A DNA stretch of 14,400 nt from JADJLQ01 sp034439915 (GTDB lineage: Bacteria; Bacteroidota; Bacteroidia; Chitinophagales; Saprospiraceae), in contig JAWXBI010000116.1 in NCBI GenBank assembly GCA_034439915.1, positions 1 through 14,400 of the forward strand, read 5' to 3'. Positions within the stretch are counted from its first letter, which is position 1, and each line of letters begins with the position of its first letter. A program made the translations under genes and the position numbers. Of this stretch, positions 1-6,840 are shown in pieces. The notes below the pieces were generated by a model. The model did not search any database and had not been told where the DNA came from. It was given only the letters and a program-made list of their open reading frames with translations.

Positions 1-37
1 GCTGGAATTGGAAGATTATCTGCTTTCTTTGCAGCTA

Positions 38-349
38 TTAATTTCCGGGATGCACCGTCAACGCATCTTTTAGTTCACTGGCAAGGTCGTCGCTGTATAT
101 TCCATAAGCATTGACCAGTATACCTTTTATCCGGTTATTGGGTGAGGAGATGGCATAGATGATAGATTGATCCGAAGGATCCGTATTGTCTTCAAACCGG
201 TAATGTTTGTCAATTTGAAAATCTCCTGCATACAAACGATACCGGCCGTCCATACACTCCAGGCAATTTTTTTTAATATTAAAATCTTCGGTATATCCTT
301 CCTTCCTATAAGCTTCTATTGCCTCCAATAAGGTGTTAAACGATTCCAT
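38..349 (-). CDS. Small conserved Bacteroidota protein (often labelled phosphoribosylpyrophosphate synthetase)
   Basis: This encodes a 103-residue soluble protein with no signal peptide or membrane segment. It resembles a family of about 100-residue proteins common in Bacteroidota, which start with an amphipathic helix (LLEAIEAYRKEGYTEDFNI), carry a CxxC pair (C29 and C32) and contain a YRFEDNTDPSD-type segment followed by an AYGIYSD segment. Database entries of this family are often named phosphoribosylpyrophosphate synthetase, but the protein is far too short for that enzyme and has no PRPP-binding loop, so the name should not be taken as a function. The family assignment is from memory of similar sequences; the real function is unknown. 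The ATG at 347-349 lies 23 bp downstream of a good -7 box, which supports this start. The gene stands alone, 91 bp beyond the stop of the epimerase gene on the same strand. Confidence 0.8.
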   Translation of the reverse strand: MESFNTLLEAIEAYRKEGYTEDFNIKKNCLECMDGRYRLYAGDFQIDKHYRFEDNTDPSDQSIIYAISSPNNRIKGILVNAYGIYSDDLASELKDALTVHPGN

Positions 350-372
350 ACCAACTGAATAAGATTAAAAAT

Positions 373-404
373 CAAAGATACGGCAATTGAGCTGTGGATT
401 CCAC
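373..404 (-). promoter_or_regulatory. Candidate promoter and palindrome upstream of the small protein
   Basis: On the minus strand TATCTTTG (373-380) matches the Bacteroidota -7 consensus TAnnTTTG and lies 23 bp before the ATG. The 11-base palindrome GTGGATTCCAC (394-404) lies just upstream, where an operator or the -33 region would be. No clear -33 TTG is visible at the usual spacing. Confidence 0.45.
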
Positions 405-440
405 TTAATCCTGTTTTAAAGAAATAAATCTATCCATTAA

Positions 441-1505
441 TTATAACCAATCGACACCCAGACCGGGCTTGTCTAAAGGAATCATCTTACCTGCTTTAAG
501 TTTGAATCCTCCGGATACCAGATCCTTGGCCAGATCAAAACTTCCGTCCAAATCAAGATATCGGGTTTGTTTACACGCATAAGCAAGGTGCATGGCTGCC
601 GCAATACTCAACCGGCTTTCATCATTACATCCCCACATCAGGTCAATACCATTGTCTTCTGCGACTTTGGCTATTTTATTGGCCTGATATAGTCCACCGC
701 ACTTCATAAGTTTGATATTGAATATCCCGCAGCGGCCGGATTTGGCTAATTCAACGGCATTGATTTCATCGTGAAGAGATTCATCCGCAGCAACTACTTT
801 TTTTAATTCCGGTGAAAGGCTATCCATTTGTTCAAACCGGTCTGCCCGGATGGGTTGTTCGTACAATTCTATGGCCAGGTTTTCACATCCAGCAACCAGT
901 TTTTTGAAATCATCCGGTTGGTATCCCTGGTTGATGTCCGTACGAATTACCGGACCAAAGCCAACGGCTTCCCTCAACAGCCTGAGTCTTTGAATATCCT
1001 GGTCGGGATTCAACCCAATTTTTATTTTCAAATGAGTAAATCCCTGCCCAATAAATTCTTTGGCTTCCCGGATGGTCTGGGCGGAATCCATTATACCTAT
1101 AGTGACTGAAGTCGGCAGGGGTTCTATCTTTTTTCCAAAAGCTTCCACCAAAGGTTTTCCAAGGTTTTTAGACCAGGCATCCCAGATGGCTATATCCAGG
1201 GCAGCCATTAAAGTGGGTACTTTTTTCAGGTATGGATACAACGAATTAATTAAAGCCCCGGGATCTTCGATGGATTGACCTATTAATAGATTCAAATCCA
1301 AATTATTCTGCGCTTCCAGGGTATCGCGTGTGGACACCCCTACCACCTCATTCTCAGGATTACAGTTTCCATATCCTGTGATTCCATTGTCCAGGTTGAG
1401 GAGACAAAACAGATTTTCCACGTGGTCCACCGTTTTCCAGGCAATAGTATAGGGTTTGGAAAGCTGAAGATTTTCCAATTGAAATTGAATGGAGGTTATT
1501 TTCAT
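441..1505 (-). CDS. Dipeptide epimerase (L-Ala-D/L-Glu epimerase-like, enolase superfamily)
   Basis: This is a 354-residue cytoplasmic enzyme of the enolase superfamily, muconate lactonizing/dipeptide epimerase branch. It is expected to epimerise the alpha carbon of dipeptides such as L-Ala-D-Glu released from peptidoglycan. The whole active site is visible: the KxK motif (K160, K162), metal ligands D190 (RTDINQGY), E216 (LYEQPI) and D241 (VAADES), the opposing lysine K268 (KLMKCGG), and a C-terminal DxD (D318, D320 in YLDLDGS) that binds the dipeptide amino group in this subgroup. Several positions coincide almost exactly with the Bacillus subtilis enzyme as I remember it. Length is normal for the family. 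Substrate specificity varies widely among Bacteroidota dipeptide epimerases, so the exact dipeptide is not certain. The ATG at 1503-1505 follows a near-consensus -7 box (TATCTTTA, 1511-1518). Confidence 0.88.
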   Translation of the reverse strand: MKITSIQFQLENLQLSKPYTIAWKTVDHVENLFCLLNLDNGITGYGNCNPENEVVGVSTRDTLEAQNNLDLNLLIGQSIEDPGALINSLYPYLKKVPTLMAALDIAIWDAWSKNLGKPLVEAFGKKIEPLPTSVTIGIMDSAQTIREAKEFIGQGFTHLKIKIGLNPDQDIQRLRLLREAVGFGPVIRTDINQGYQPDDFKKLVAGCENLAIELYEQPIRADRFEQMDSLSPELKKVVAADESLHDEINAVELAKSGRCGIFNIKLMKCGGLYQANKIAKVAEDNGIDLMWGCNDESRLSIAAAMHLAYACKQTRYLDLDGSFDLAKDLVSGGFKLKAGKMIPLDKPGLGVDWL

Positions 1506-1510
1506 TGGAA

Positions 1511-1518
1511 TAAAGATA
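1511..1518 (-). promoter_or_regulatory. Candidate -7 box of the dipeptide epimerase gene
   Basis: The minus strand reads TATCTTTA, one mismatch from TAnnTTTG. A TTTG lies 23 bases upstream, at the outer limit of the known -33/-7 spacing. It ends about 5 bp before the start codon, so the transcript would be nearly leaderless. Confidence 0.3.
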
Positions 1519-1590
1519 GGGTATCAGCGATCAGGTATCAGCAAATCAGCCAAATTTCCTGCTGACTGGCTGACCGCTGACCGGCTGACT
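1519..1590. repeat. TCAGC/GCTGA-rich inverted repeat cluster between divergent genes
   Basis: The left part has several TCAG-containing units (GTATCAGC occurs twice, then AAATCAGC). The right part has four GCTGA units (GCTGACTG, GCTGACC twice, GCTGACT). Left and right units are mutually complementary, so the block can fold as an imperfect stem. It fills the space between the divergent -7 boxes of the epimerase and AIM24-family genes. Such TCAGC/GCTGA clutter is typical of Bacteroidota intergenic regions. Confidence 0.6.
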
Positions 1591-1605
1591 TTCGACTCCC
1601 TGATT

Positions 1606-1613
1606 TATCTTTG
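1606..1613 (+). promoter_or_regulatory. Candidate -7 box of the AIM24-family gene
   Basis: TATCTTTG matches TAnnTTTG exactly and ends 13 bp before the ATG at 1627. It supports 1627 rather than any upstream in-frame codon as the start. No TTG is seen at the usual -33 distance. Confidence 0.45.
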
Positions 1614-1626
1614 TCAAAAAATTACC

Positions 1627-2424
1627 ATGTCTTATATCCGTGACCATGAAATCGACTACAAAATCTTCGGAGAAGAAATGCAATATGTGGAAATCGAATT
1701 GGATCCCCAGGAAACGGCCATTGCTGAAGCCGGCGCGTTTATGATGATGGATGATACGATCCAGATGGAAACCATATTTGGCGATGGTCGCAATCAGGAG
1801 AAGGGGTTTCTCGGCAAGCTGATGTCGGCGGGTAAACGGGTGCTGACCGGAGAAAGTTTGTTTATGACGGCTTTTACCAATCTGGGATATGGCAAGAAAA
1901 AAGTATCCTTTGCCTCACCCTATCCCGGGAAAATCATCGCACTCAATCTGTATGAACTGGGTGGTAAAATGATCTGTCAGAAAGACGCCTTTTTATGTGC
2001 AGCCAAGGGTGTGGAAGTGGGTATTGAATTTCAAAGAAAATTGGGAACCGGTCTGTTTGGAGGTGAAGGGTTTATCATGCAAAAACTGGAAGGCGACGGC
2101 ATGGCCTTTGTGCATGCGGGCGGTCATGTGCTTAAGCGTGAATTGCAATATGGTGAAACCATCAAAATAGATACCGGATGCATCGTCGCCTTTACACCAA
2201 CCGTACATTACGACATTCAATTTATCGGCGGCATTAAAAACAGCTTGTTCGGCGGTGAAGGTTTGTTTTTTGCAACCCTTCAGGGCCCAGGGTCTGTATG
2301 GATTCAGACTTTGCCCATCAGTCGACTGGCATCCCGGGTATTGGCCTACGGCAGTTATAAACGGAAAGATGAAGGAAGTATCCTTGGGGGACTGGGTAAT
2401 ATCCTGGACGGAGACGGCATATAA
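1627..2424 (+). CDS. AIM24 / TIGR00266-family protein
   Basis: This encodes a 265-residue protein of the AIM24 (formerly DUF124, TIGR00266) family, named after a yeast mitochondrial protein. No biochemical role is firmly known for bacterial members. The core consists of glycine-rich beta-structured repeats: LFGGEG occurs twice (residues 143-148 and 207-212), and the half around FVHAGG is echoed by VWIQTLP. An N-terminal AEAGAFMMMDD segment and a glycine-rich tail (SILGGLGNILDGDG) are also typical. No signal peptide or membrane helix is seen, so it is probably cytoplasmic. The frame is open to 1489, but that stretch is low-complexity repeat DNA, and the -7 box at 1606-1613 favours the ATG at 1627. 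It is convergent with nosY, leaving only 23 bp between the two stops and no obvious terminator hairpin. Confidence 0.85.
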   Translation: MSYIRDHEIDYKIFGEEMQYVEIELDPQETAIAEAGAFMMMDDTIQMETIFGDGRNQEKGFLGKLMSAGKRVLTGESLFMTAFTNLGYGKKKVSFASPYPGKIIALNLYELGGKMICQKDAFLCAAKGVEVGIEFQRKLGTGLFGGEGFIMQKLEGDGMAFVHAGGHVLKRELQYGETIKIDTGCIVAFTPTVHYDIQFIGGIKNSLFGGEGLFFATLQGPGSVWIQTLPISRLASRVLAYGSYKRKDEGSILGGLGNILDGDGI

Positions 2425-2447
2425 TTATGCCCCGGCCCTGCACCAGC

Positions 2448-3215
2448 TTATAAATCTTTTTTATTAAAGATCCTCTTGGCAATAAACAACGGGACAACGA
2501 TCCATAGCATGCTTAAAAGGCTTATAAAAAGTATGCCGGTTTCTTTACCGAGAAAATTTTTATACAGCGCACCGGTGTACCCCATTAATGCCCCAATATC
2601 CATTTTTAACATGACCATGATTCTGGCTAAATCAATAGGATTGAGCCCTGAAAATACAAAGGTCAGTTTTTCCAACGGGTAATCACTCAGTGAAAACAGC
2701 ACCAACAACAACAATCCATCATAAATGATAGCAAAGTAAAACCAAAGCAAAAGGGAAACACCGATACCTTTTGCTTTATCCCTGAAATTTACAGCCACTA
2801 AAAAAGCAAGGGCGCAGAAAGTCAGCGATAACCCGGCTCCGCAAATAAGCAAATACAGCCCGGTGCTTTCTCCTGAATATATTAATACCGGCAACCCTAC
2901 CCCTGCCAAATAGGCTATCAACAGGGAAATACTCGTCCCAAAATATTCACTCCATAAGATTTTTGACCTGCTTTGCGGTTGGCACAACAATAATTCAATA
3001 AATTCATAAGAATTGTAATAATGGATGGTCGTAAAAATCAGGCTGATGAGCGGTACTACGATCAATACCACACTTAATAACCCCATCAGTGCTTTATCGT
3101 TATTTGCCTCCAACTGAAACAAACCCATGGCAATGAGAAACAACAATACCATATAGCTGATGATAATTTTGTTTCTCAGTATGTCGTAAAGTATATACCT
3201 GGTTAGTTTAAACAT
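2448..3215 (-). CDS. nosY: NosY-like ABC transporter permease
   Basis: This is the 255-residue integral membrane subunit of the NosDFY complex, which with NosL supports assembly of the CuZ centre of nitrous oxide reductase. About six hydrophobic helices are visible (roughly residues 17-34, 43-64, 94-113, 120-143, 150-174 and 228-247). The segment LNPIDLARIMVMLKMDIGAL (191-210) before a GALYKNFLG stretch is characteristic of NosY and distinguishes it from other ABC-2 permeases. The EFIELLLCQPQSRSKIL region (71-87) corresponds to the conserved cytoplasmic coupling region. It starts 5 bp after the nosF stop and is the last gene of the nos operon; the next gene is convergent. Length is slightly shorter than the usual 270-280 residues. 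Role is from family knowledge and operon position. Confidence 0.9.
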   Translation of the reverse strand: MFKLTRYILYDILRNKIIISYMVLLFLIAMGLFQLEANNDKALMGLLSVVLIVVPLISLIFTTIHYYNSYEFIELLLCQPQSRSKILWSEYFGTSISLLIAYLAGVGLPVLIYSGESTGLYLLICGAGLSLTFCALAFLVAVNFRDKAKGIGVSLLLWFYFAIIYDGLLLLVLFSLSDYPLEKLTFVFSGLNPIDLARIMVMLKMDIGALMGYTGALYKNFLGKETGILFISLLSMLWIVVPLFIAKRIFNKKDL

Positions 3216-3220
3216 TTAGA

Positions 3221-3961
3221 TTATTCCTCTACTTCCTTCCCTGTAAATAATGGATTTCGACTTTTCATGACGGAGGCAATCGCTTTATTTAATCGCAGTT
3301 CGCCCGTTTCCTGCTGCAGTTCAGAAAGTTCTTTGAAAAAGATCAATTTTCCTTCCTGCAGGTAGATCACATGAGTGATTAGGTCTTCCAAATCGCTTAA
3401 TATATGCGAAGTGATCAGGATGAGTTTGTTTCTCGCTTTTTCCTTATTAATTTTTGCTTTCAGCAATTCGGCAGCCAGTGGATCCAAACCCGCAGTGGGC
3501 TCGTCCAGGATTAATATATCCGGATTGAAAAGAAAAGCCAGGGCAGCACTCACCTTCTGCCGGGTACCTCCACTCAGACTATGCATGCGCTGTTCCATCA
3601 GGGTATTCAACCGGTATGCTTCATACAGCTCATAATCCAGGGATTCCGGTGCAGCCTGCCTCAATGTAATGAGCAGGCTGAACAATTGGCCCACTTTCAT
3701 ATGATCCGGGTAACGACCAATCTGTGGCATATATCCGATCTGGCTCCTGTATTCCGGATGCACCTTATTGTTTTTTCCGTGGATCAGGATCTCTCCCCGG
3801 TCAGGACGAACCAAGTCTAAGATGCATTTTATTAAAGTAGTTTTACCTGAACCATTTGGGCCGATGAGTGAAATGGACTGTCCTGCAATAAAATCCGCAT
3901 TGATGTTATCCAGGGCCTGAATTTTCCTGTATTTCTTGTCAATATGTTCCAGTCTAATCAT
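3221..3961 (-). CDS. nosF: NosF-like ABC transporter ATPase
   Basis: This 246-residue cytoplasmic ATPase should power the NosDFY complex for maturation of N2O reductase. All ABC motifs are intact: Walker A GPNGSGKT (34-41), Q-loop glutamine in YMPQ (Q80), signature LSGGTRQK (129-136), Walker B ILILDEP (149-155), D-loop AGLDP and the H-loop histidine H186 (ITSH). The C-terminal extension beyond the nucleotide-binding domain is short. The signature LSGGTRQKVSAALAF, with T and R after the glycines, is usual for NosF. The start codon overlaps the nosD stop by 8 bp, which suggests translational coupling, and nosY follows 5 bp downstream. The ATPase motifs alone fit many importers and exporters; the nos assignment rests on these neighbours. 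Confidence 0.93.
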   Translation of the reverse strand: MIRLEHIDKKYRKIQALDNINADFIAGQSISLIGPNGSGKTTLIKCILDLVRPDRGEILIHGKNNKVHPEYRSQIGYMPQIGRYPDHMKVGQLFSLLITLRQAAPESLDYELYEAYRLNTLMEQRMHSLSGGTRQKVSAALAFLFNPDILILDEPTAGLDPLAAELLKAKINKEKARNKLILITSHILSDLEDLITHVIYLQEGKLIFFKELSELQQETGELRLNKAIASVMKSRNPLFTGKEVEE

Positions 3962-5186
3962 TCCCGACTGCTTTCATGAGAGGGTACAGGTCCACAAAAT
4001 GTTCAGGGGTCAGTCCGGGAATAGCCTTTTCCATCCGCTCCAACATCTGCATCATAAAACTTTTGATCAAAATTAATATGGCCGGATTCTGTTCTATCAT
4101 CACGCTAAACAAACTCAACGGATGATAAGGTATGTCACCGACCCCATTCCGGTCCAGATCATAACCTTCATATTCATCCCAATAGTTGTTTTCAAACCGG
4201 TTGAGGGTCACCTGTCCATTGGTCGCTACATCAAAAGAATTGTTTATGAAATTATTATAAGTAAACAGGTTATCCATGCAACTGGCCTGGATGACCAGGC
4301 CCCAGCCATTGTCTTTAAATGAATTGTTCCTGACCTGTATCCGGTTGGAGCCTTCCATATGAATGCCTTTGGTATTGGTTTCAAACCGGTTATTCGTAAT
4401 TTCGCTATCGACAATATCCTTTAACAACAAACCATAGGAGGATGCCCCCCAATTGTCCCGAAAAACATTTTCTGACATTTTAACCCTCCGGCTGTACATC
4501 ACTGCTACTCCGGCCCCATTATTGGCAAATGTATTTTGTGAATATTCATCGTCATTGGAAAACATAAAATGAAGGCCATACCGGAGTTGCCGGCTGCTGA
4601 CATTGAGGCGGATGATTGAATGAGTCACAAATTCCAGGTAGATCCCATCGCGATGCTGGCTGACCGTATTGTTTTCGATAAGGAGTTGATCGCATTTCCA
4701 GGCATGAATGGCATTTCCATTCAATTGTTCCGACAAAGACAGGCCACGTATCAGATTATTCCGTATAGTACTGCGGGAAACATTGGAAAGGTGAATGGCA
4801 AAATAGGCATCTGTAATGGTGTTGTTTTCAATCAGGACATCCGCAGCATCTATGACTTTAATCGCCGCGTAATCATTCATGGATGAATACCCGGCATTTC
4901 GAAGGGTTAGGCCGATGATTTTTACGGAAGTACCGCTTATGGTTAGCATTTCATATTTACCGGACCCATCTAAAATTGCATTTTTGGCGCCCGATACGGT
5001 AAGTGGTTTACTAATGGTAATATCATGGATAAAATATAAACCCTCATTAAAGTATATAGTATCCATTGGGGATGCAGCCTCAAAACAGGCCAAAACAGAT
5101 GCATTATTTTGGTTCGGAAATACTTCGATGACTTTACCGTAAATTAGGGCGGGAAGGCTGCAAAATAAAAAAACCAGCTTCTGCAT
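3954..5186 (-). CDS. nosD: NosD-like copper-maturation beta-helix protein
   Basis: This encodes a 410-residue exported protein with a Sec signal (hydrophobic residues 3-16, likely cleavage near residue 17). Behind it is a long parallel beta-helix made of repeats of the form I-x-x-N-x-I/F-x-x-N (about residues 85-330), as in the CASH/NosD domain. The motif NNYWDEYEGYDLDRNGVGD (333-351) followed by IPYHPL is a hallmark of NosD. The C-terminal helix-rich tail (363-405) probably docks on NosY. NosD is the periplasmic part of the NosDFY complex that prepares N2O reductase for CuZ assembly. The ATG follows directly on the stop of the NosL-fusion gene (TAAATG) and the end overlaps nosF by 8 bp, so it is clearly operonic. 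Length is normal for the family. Confidence 0.93.
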   Translation of the reverse strand: MQKLVFLFCSLPALIYGKVIEVFPNQNNASVLACFEAASPMDTIYFNEGLYFIHDITISKPLTVSGAKNAILDGSGKYEMLTISGTSVKIIGLTLRNAGYSSMNDYAAIKVIDAADVLIENNTITDAYFAIHLSNVSRSTIRNNLIRGLSLSEQLNGNAIHAWKCDQLLIENNTVSQHRDGIYLEFVTHSIIRLNVSSRQLRYGLHFMFSNDDEYSQNTFANNGAGVAVMYSRRVKMSENVFRDNWGASSYGLLLKDIVDSEITNNRFETNTKGIHMEGSNRIQVRNNSFKDNGWGLVIQASCMDNLFTYNNFINNSFDVATNGQVTLNRFENNYWDEYEGYDLDRNGVGDIPYHPLSLFSVMIEQNPAILILIKSFMMQMLERMEKAIPGLTPEHFVDLYPLMKAVGND

Positions 5187-6230
5187 TTAACGATCTTGGG
5201 ATATCGTTGACCAATTAAAAATTGATCCTGCCCGCTCACCCATAAACAATCTGGCTTCCTGTTCATTGGCAAAAGCTATGGCATTGGAACCCATCGGGCT
5301 TTTTACCAATGATCCGCTATAGAATCCTGCGGAATCCGCATTTAACCATTCATCTTTTTTATTAAAATTTGAAATCAACAAGAACCTAATGTCCATTTTA
5401 TCCATTGGATTGGCCTGCATAAAATTTTTCATACAGGCAATATCATCAAATTTGTACACCTTCCCTTTTGAAGTCACGAGTTCACAGCCATATTGAGTTT
5501 CTATAATAGTCATTTTACATTGTGTGCAGGCATCTTGCCCGGCCACCAGCGGCTCCGGCTTTATGGTACAAAAAGATAAACTGAACAATAAATAACCCAA
5601 CACCACAACACCCGTCTTTGATGGGCTTAAATTAATCTTCCTGCGTTTATACCATTCATATAAAAATATCAAAACGAACAACGCTGTGGAAACAATCACA
5701 AACCAACCCCCTATGTCCGGAAAAGAATACGCATCAAAATTGAGGAGCCGTTTATGCCCCAGGACCGGCGGTTGATACGAAAGACCGGGCACTTGTATGG
5801 CGGCTTTAGGATCCAGGTCATGCCCGTATTCATATCCCCATTGGTAAAAATCCACTATCGCCACCACGCCACCAATGACAGCCAACATCAAATATAGTTT
5901 TAGCAGCCTTTTGCTACCGGTCAAGGCCACGGCCAGTCCCAGGGCGATAAAAAAATAAACTACAAAATTCAGAAACTTAAATTCCGGAAATGATGCATTG
6001 GAAAAGGGTTTCATTCCAATATAGTGGTTTAATCCATTGATGATGTCGACATCCCCGCTCAGTCTGTTGGTCCATATATTGAGCACCAACCCTTCCGGGT
6101 ACTGAGGGGCATAGAGATCGATTCTCCAGGCGGGTAAAAAAAATACAGCCACCAGCATCCCTGTAGCAAATGCCAGGATGATCCTGGATGAGGTAGATAA
6201 ACCGGGATGGTGATTCACGTGGTTATTCAT
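5187..6230 (-). CDS. nosL: Membrane protein fused to a C-terminal NosL domain
   Basis: This 347-residue protein has two parts. Residues 1-220 contain about five hydrophobic segments (16-34, 88-104, 110-128, 174-191, 205-221) with a large extracytoplasmic loop between the first and second. Residues 222-347 form a NosL domain: the copper-binding CTQCKM motif (C235, C238, M240), then a YGCELVTSKGKVYKFDDIACM region typical of the fold. NosL is a copper(I)-binding protein that delivers copper to N2O reductase and is normally a lipoprotein. Here the last hydrophobic segment ends in LSFC (218-221), like the end of a lipoprotein signal, so the fusion probably joined a membrane protein to a former lipoprotein. 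The membrane half may be equivalent to the nosB-type protein of other clade II clusters, but that is an inference. It starts 20 bp after the FAS1 gene and abuts nosD. Confidence 0.88.
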   Translation of the reverse strand: MNNHVNHHPGLSTSSRIILAFATGMLVAVFFLPAWRIDLYAPQYPEGLVLNIWTNRLSGDVDIINGLNHYIGMKPFSNASFPEFKFLNFVVYFFIALGLAVALTGSKRLLKLYLMLAVIGGVVAIVDFYQWGYEYGHDLDPKAAIQVPGLSYQPPVLGHKRLLNFDAYSFPDIGGWFVIVSTALFVLIFLYEWYKRRKINLSPSKTGVVVLGYLLFSLSFCTIKPEPLVAGQDACTQCKMTIIETQYGCELVTSKGKVYKFDDIACMKNFMQANPMDKMDIRFLLISNFNKKDEWLNADSAGFYSGSLVKSPMGSNAIAFANEQEARLFMGERAGSIFNWSTISQDR

Positions 6231-6250
6231 TCAGATTTTCGTTGACGGCA

Positions 6251-6811
6251 CTATTTACCCGGTGGTAACAAAACGGCATCGATAACATGTATAATGCCAT
6301 TAGATGCCGGTATGGATGCAATGATCGTTGCTGTATTATTAATCCTGACCTTACCGTCTGCAACTTGGAAGCTGACGTGATCCCCATTGACCATACCCAA
6401 TGTCATCCCCTCTTTAAAAAAACCGGCTTTAAGGGTGGAGGTAGTGACATGGTACTGCAGGATATTTTGTAAATCGGCCTTCTTGGCCGGTTTCATTAAT
6501 TCCTCTACTGTCCCCGGGGGCAATTTTGAAAAAGCATCATTCGTGGGGGCAAATACGGTAAACGGGCCTGCATTTGAGAGTGAATTCACCAGTTCAGCTT
6601 GTTTTATCGCCGTGACTAAGGTAGTGTGATCAGGTGAGCTTATCGCTACCTTTACCACATCTTTCATCGATTCATCGTCTTTCACAGCGGCCTGCCCCTC
6701 ACTCATGGCAGGAGAGGCTTCCATTGCCTGATCGGACGATGGGCTTTGAACAGTGCTGTTCTTACAAGACAGTATCCACATGAAACAGACAAATACATAT
6801 ATGACTTTCAT
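6251..6811 (-). CDS. FAS1 (fasciclin) domain lipoprotein in the nos operon
   Basis: This is a 186-residue protein with a lipoprotein signal (MKVIYVFVCFMWILSC, Cys16 expected to be lipidated). A low-complexity linker (17-48) with three methionines follows, then one FAS1 domain (about 50-186). FAS1 hallmarks are present: the H1 motif TVFAPTNDAF (85-94), the YH dipeptide (120-121) and the H2 motif NGIIHVIDAVLLP (171-183). FAS1 domains generally mediate adhesion or protein binding; a role in N2O reduction is not established, yet it lies between nosZ and the NosL fusion with 29 and 20 bp gaps. An in-frame ATG at 6842-6844 overlaps the nosZ stop as ATGA and would add 11 residues. I prefer the inner ATG because it gives a standard lipoprotein signal, but the coupled start is possible. 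Confidence 0.88.
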   Translation of the reverse strand: MKVIYVFVCFMWILSCKNSTVQSPSSDQAMEASPAMSEGQAAVKDDESMKDVVKVAISSPDHTTLVTAIKQAELVNSLSNAGPFTVFAPTNDAFSKLPPGTVEELMKPAKKADLQNILQYHVTTSTLKAGFFKEGMTLGMVNGDHVSFQVADGKVRINNTATIIASIPASNGIIHVIDAVLLPPGK

Positions 6812-6840
6812 ACTATTGATTTTTTTTAATTCTAAACAAT

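Noticed and set aside
20..34. CTGC-TTTCTTT-GCAG hairpin as terminator of the small protein gene
   Set aside because: The stem is only four base pairs and no T-run follows on the minus strand.
1489..1626. N-terminal extension of the AIM24-family protein
   Set aside because: It translates the TCAGC/GCTGA repeat and includes the -7 box at 1606-1613; the family starts near the ATG at 1627.
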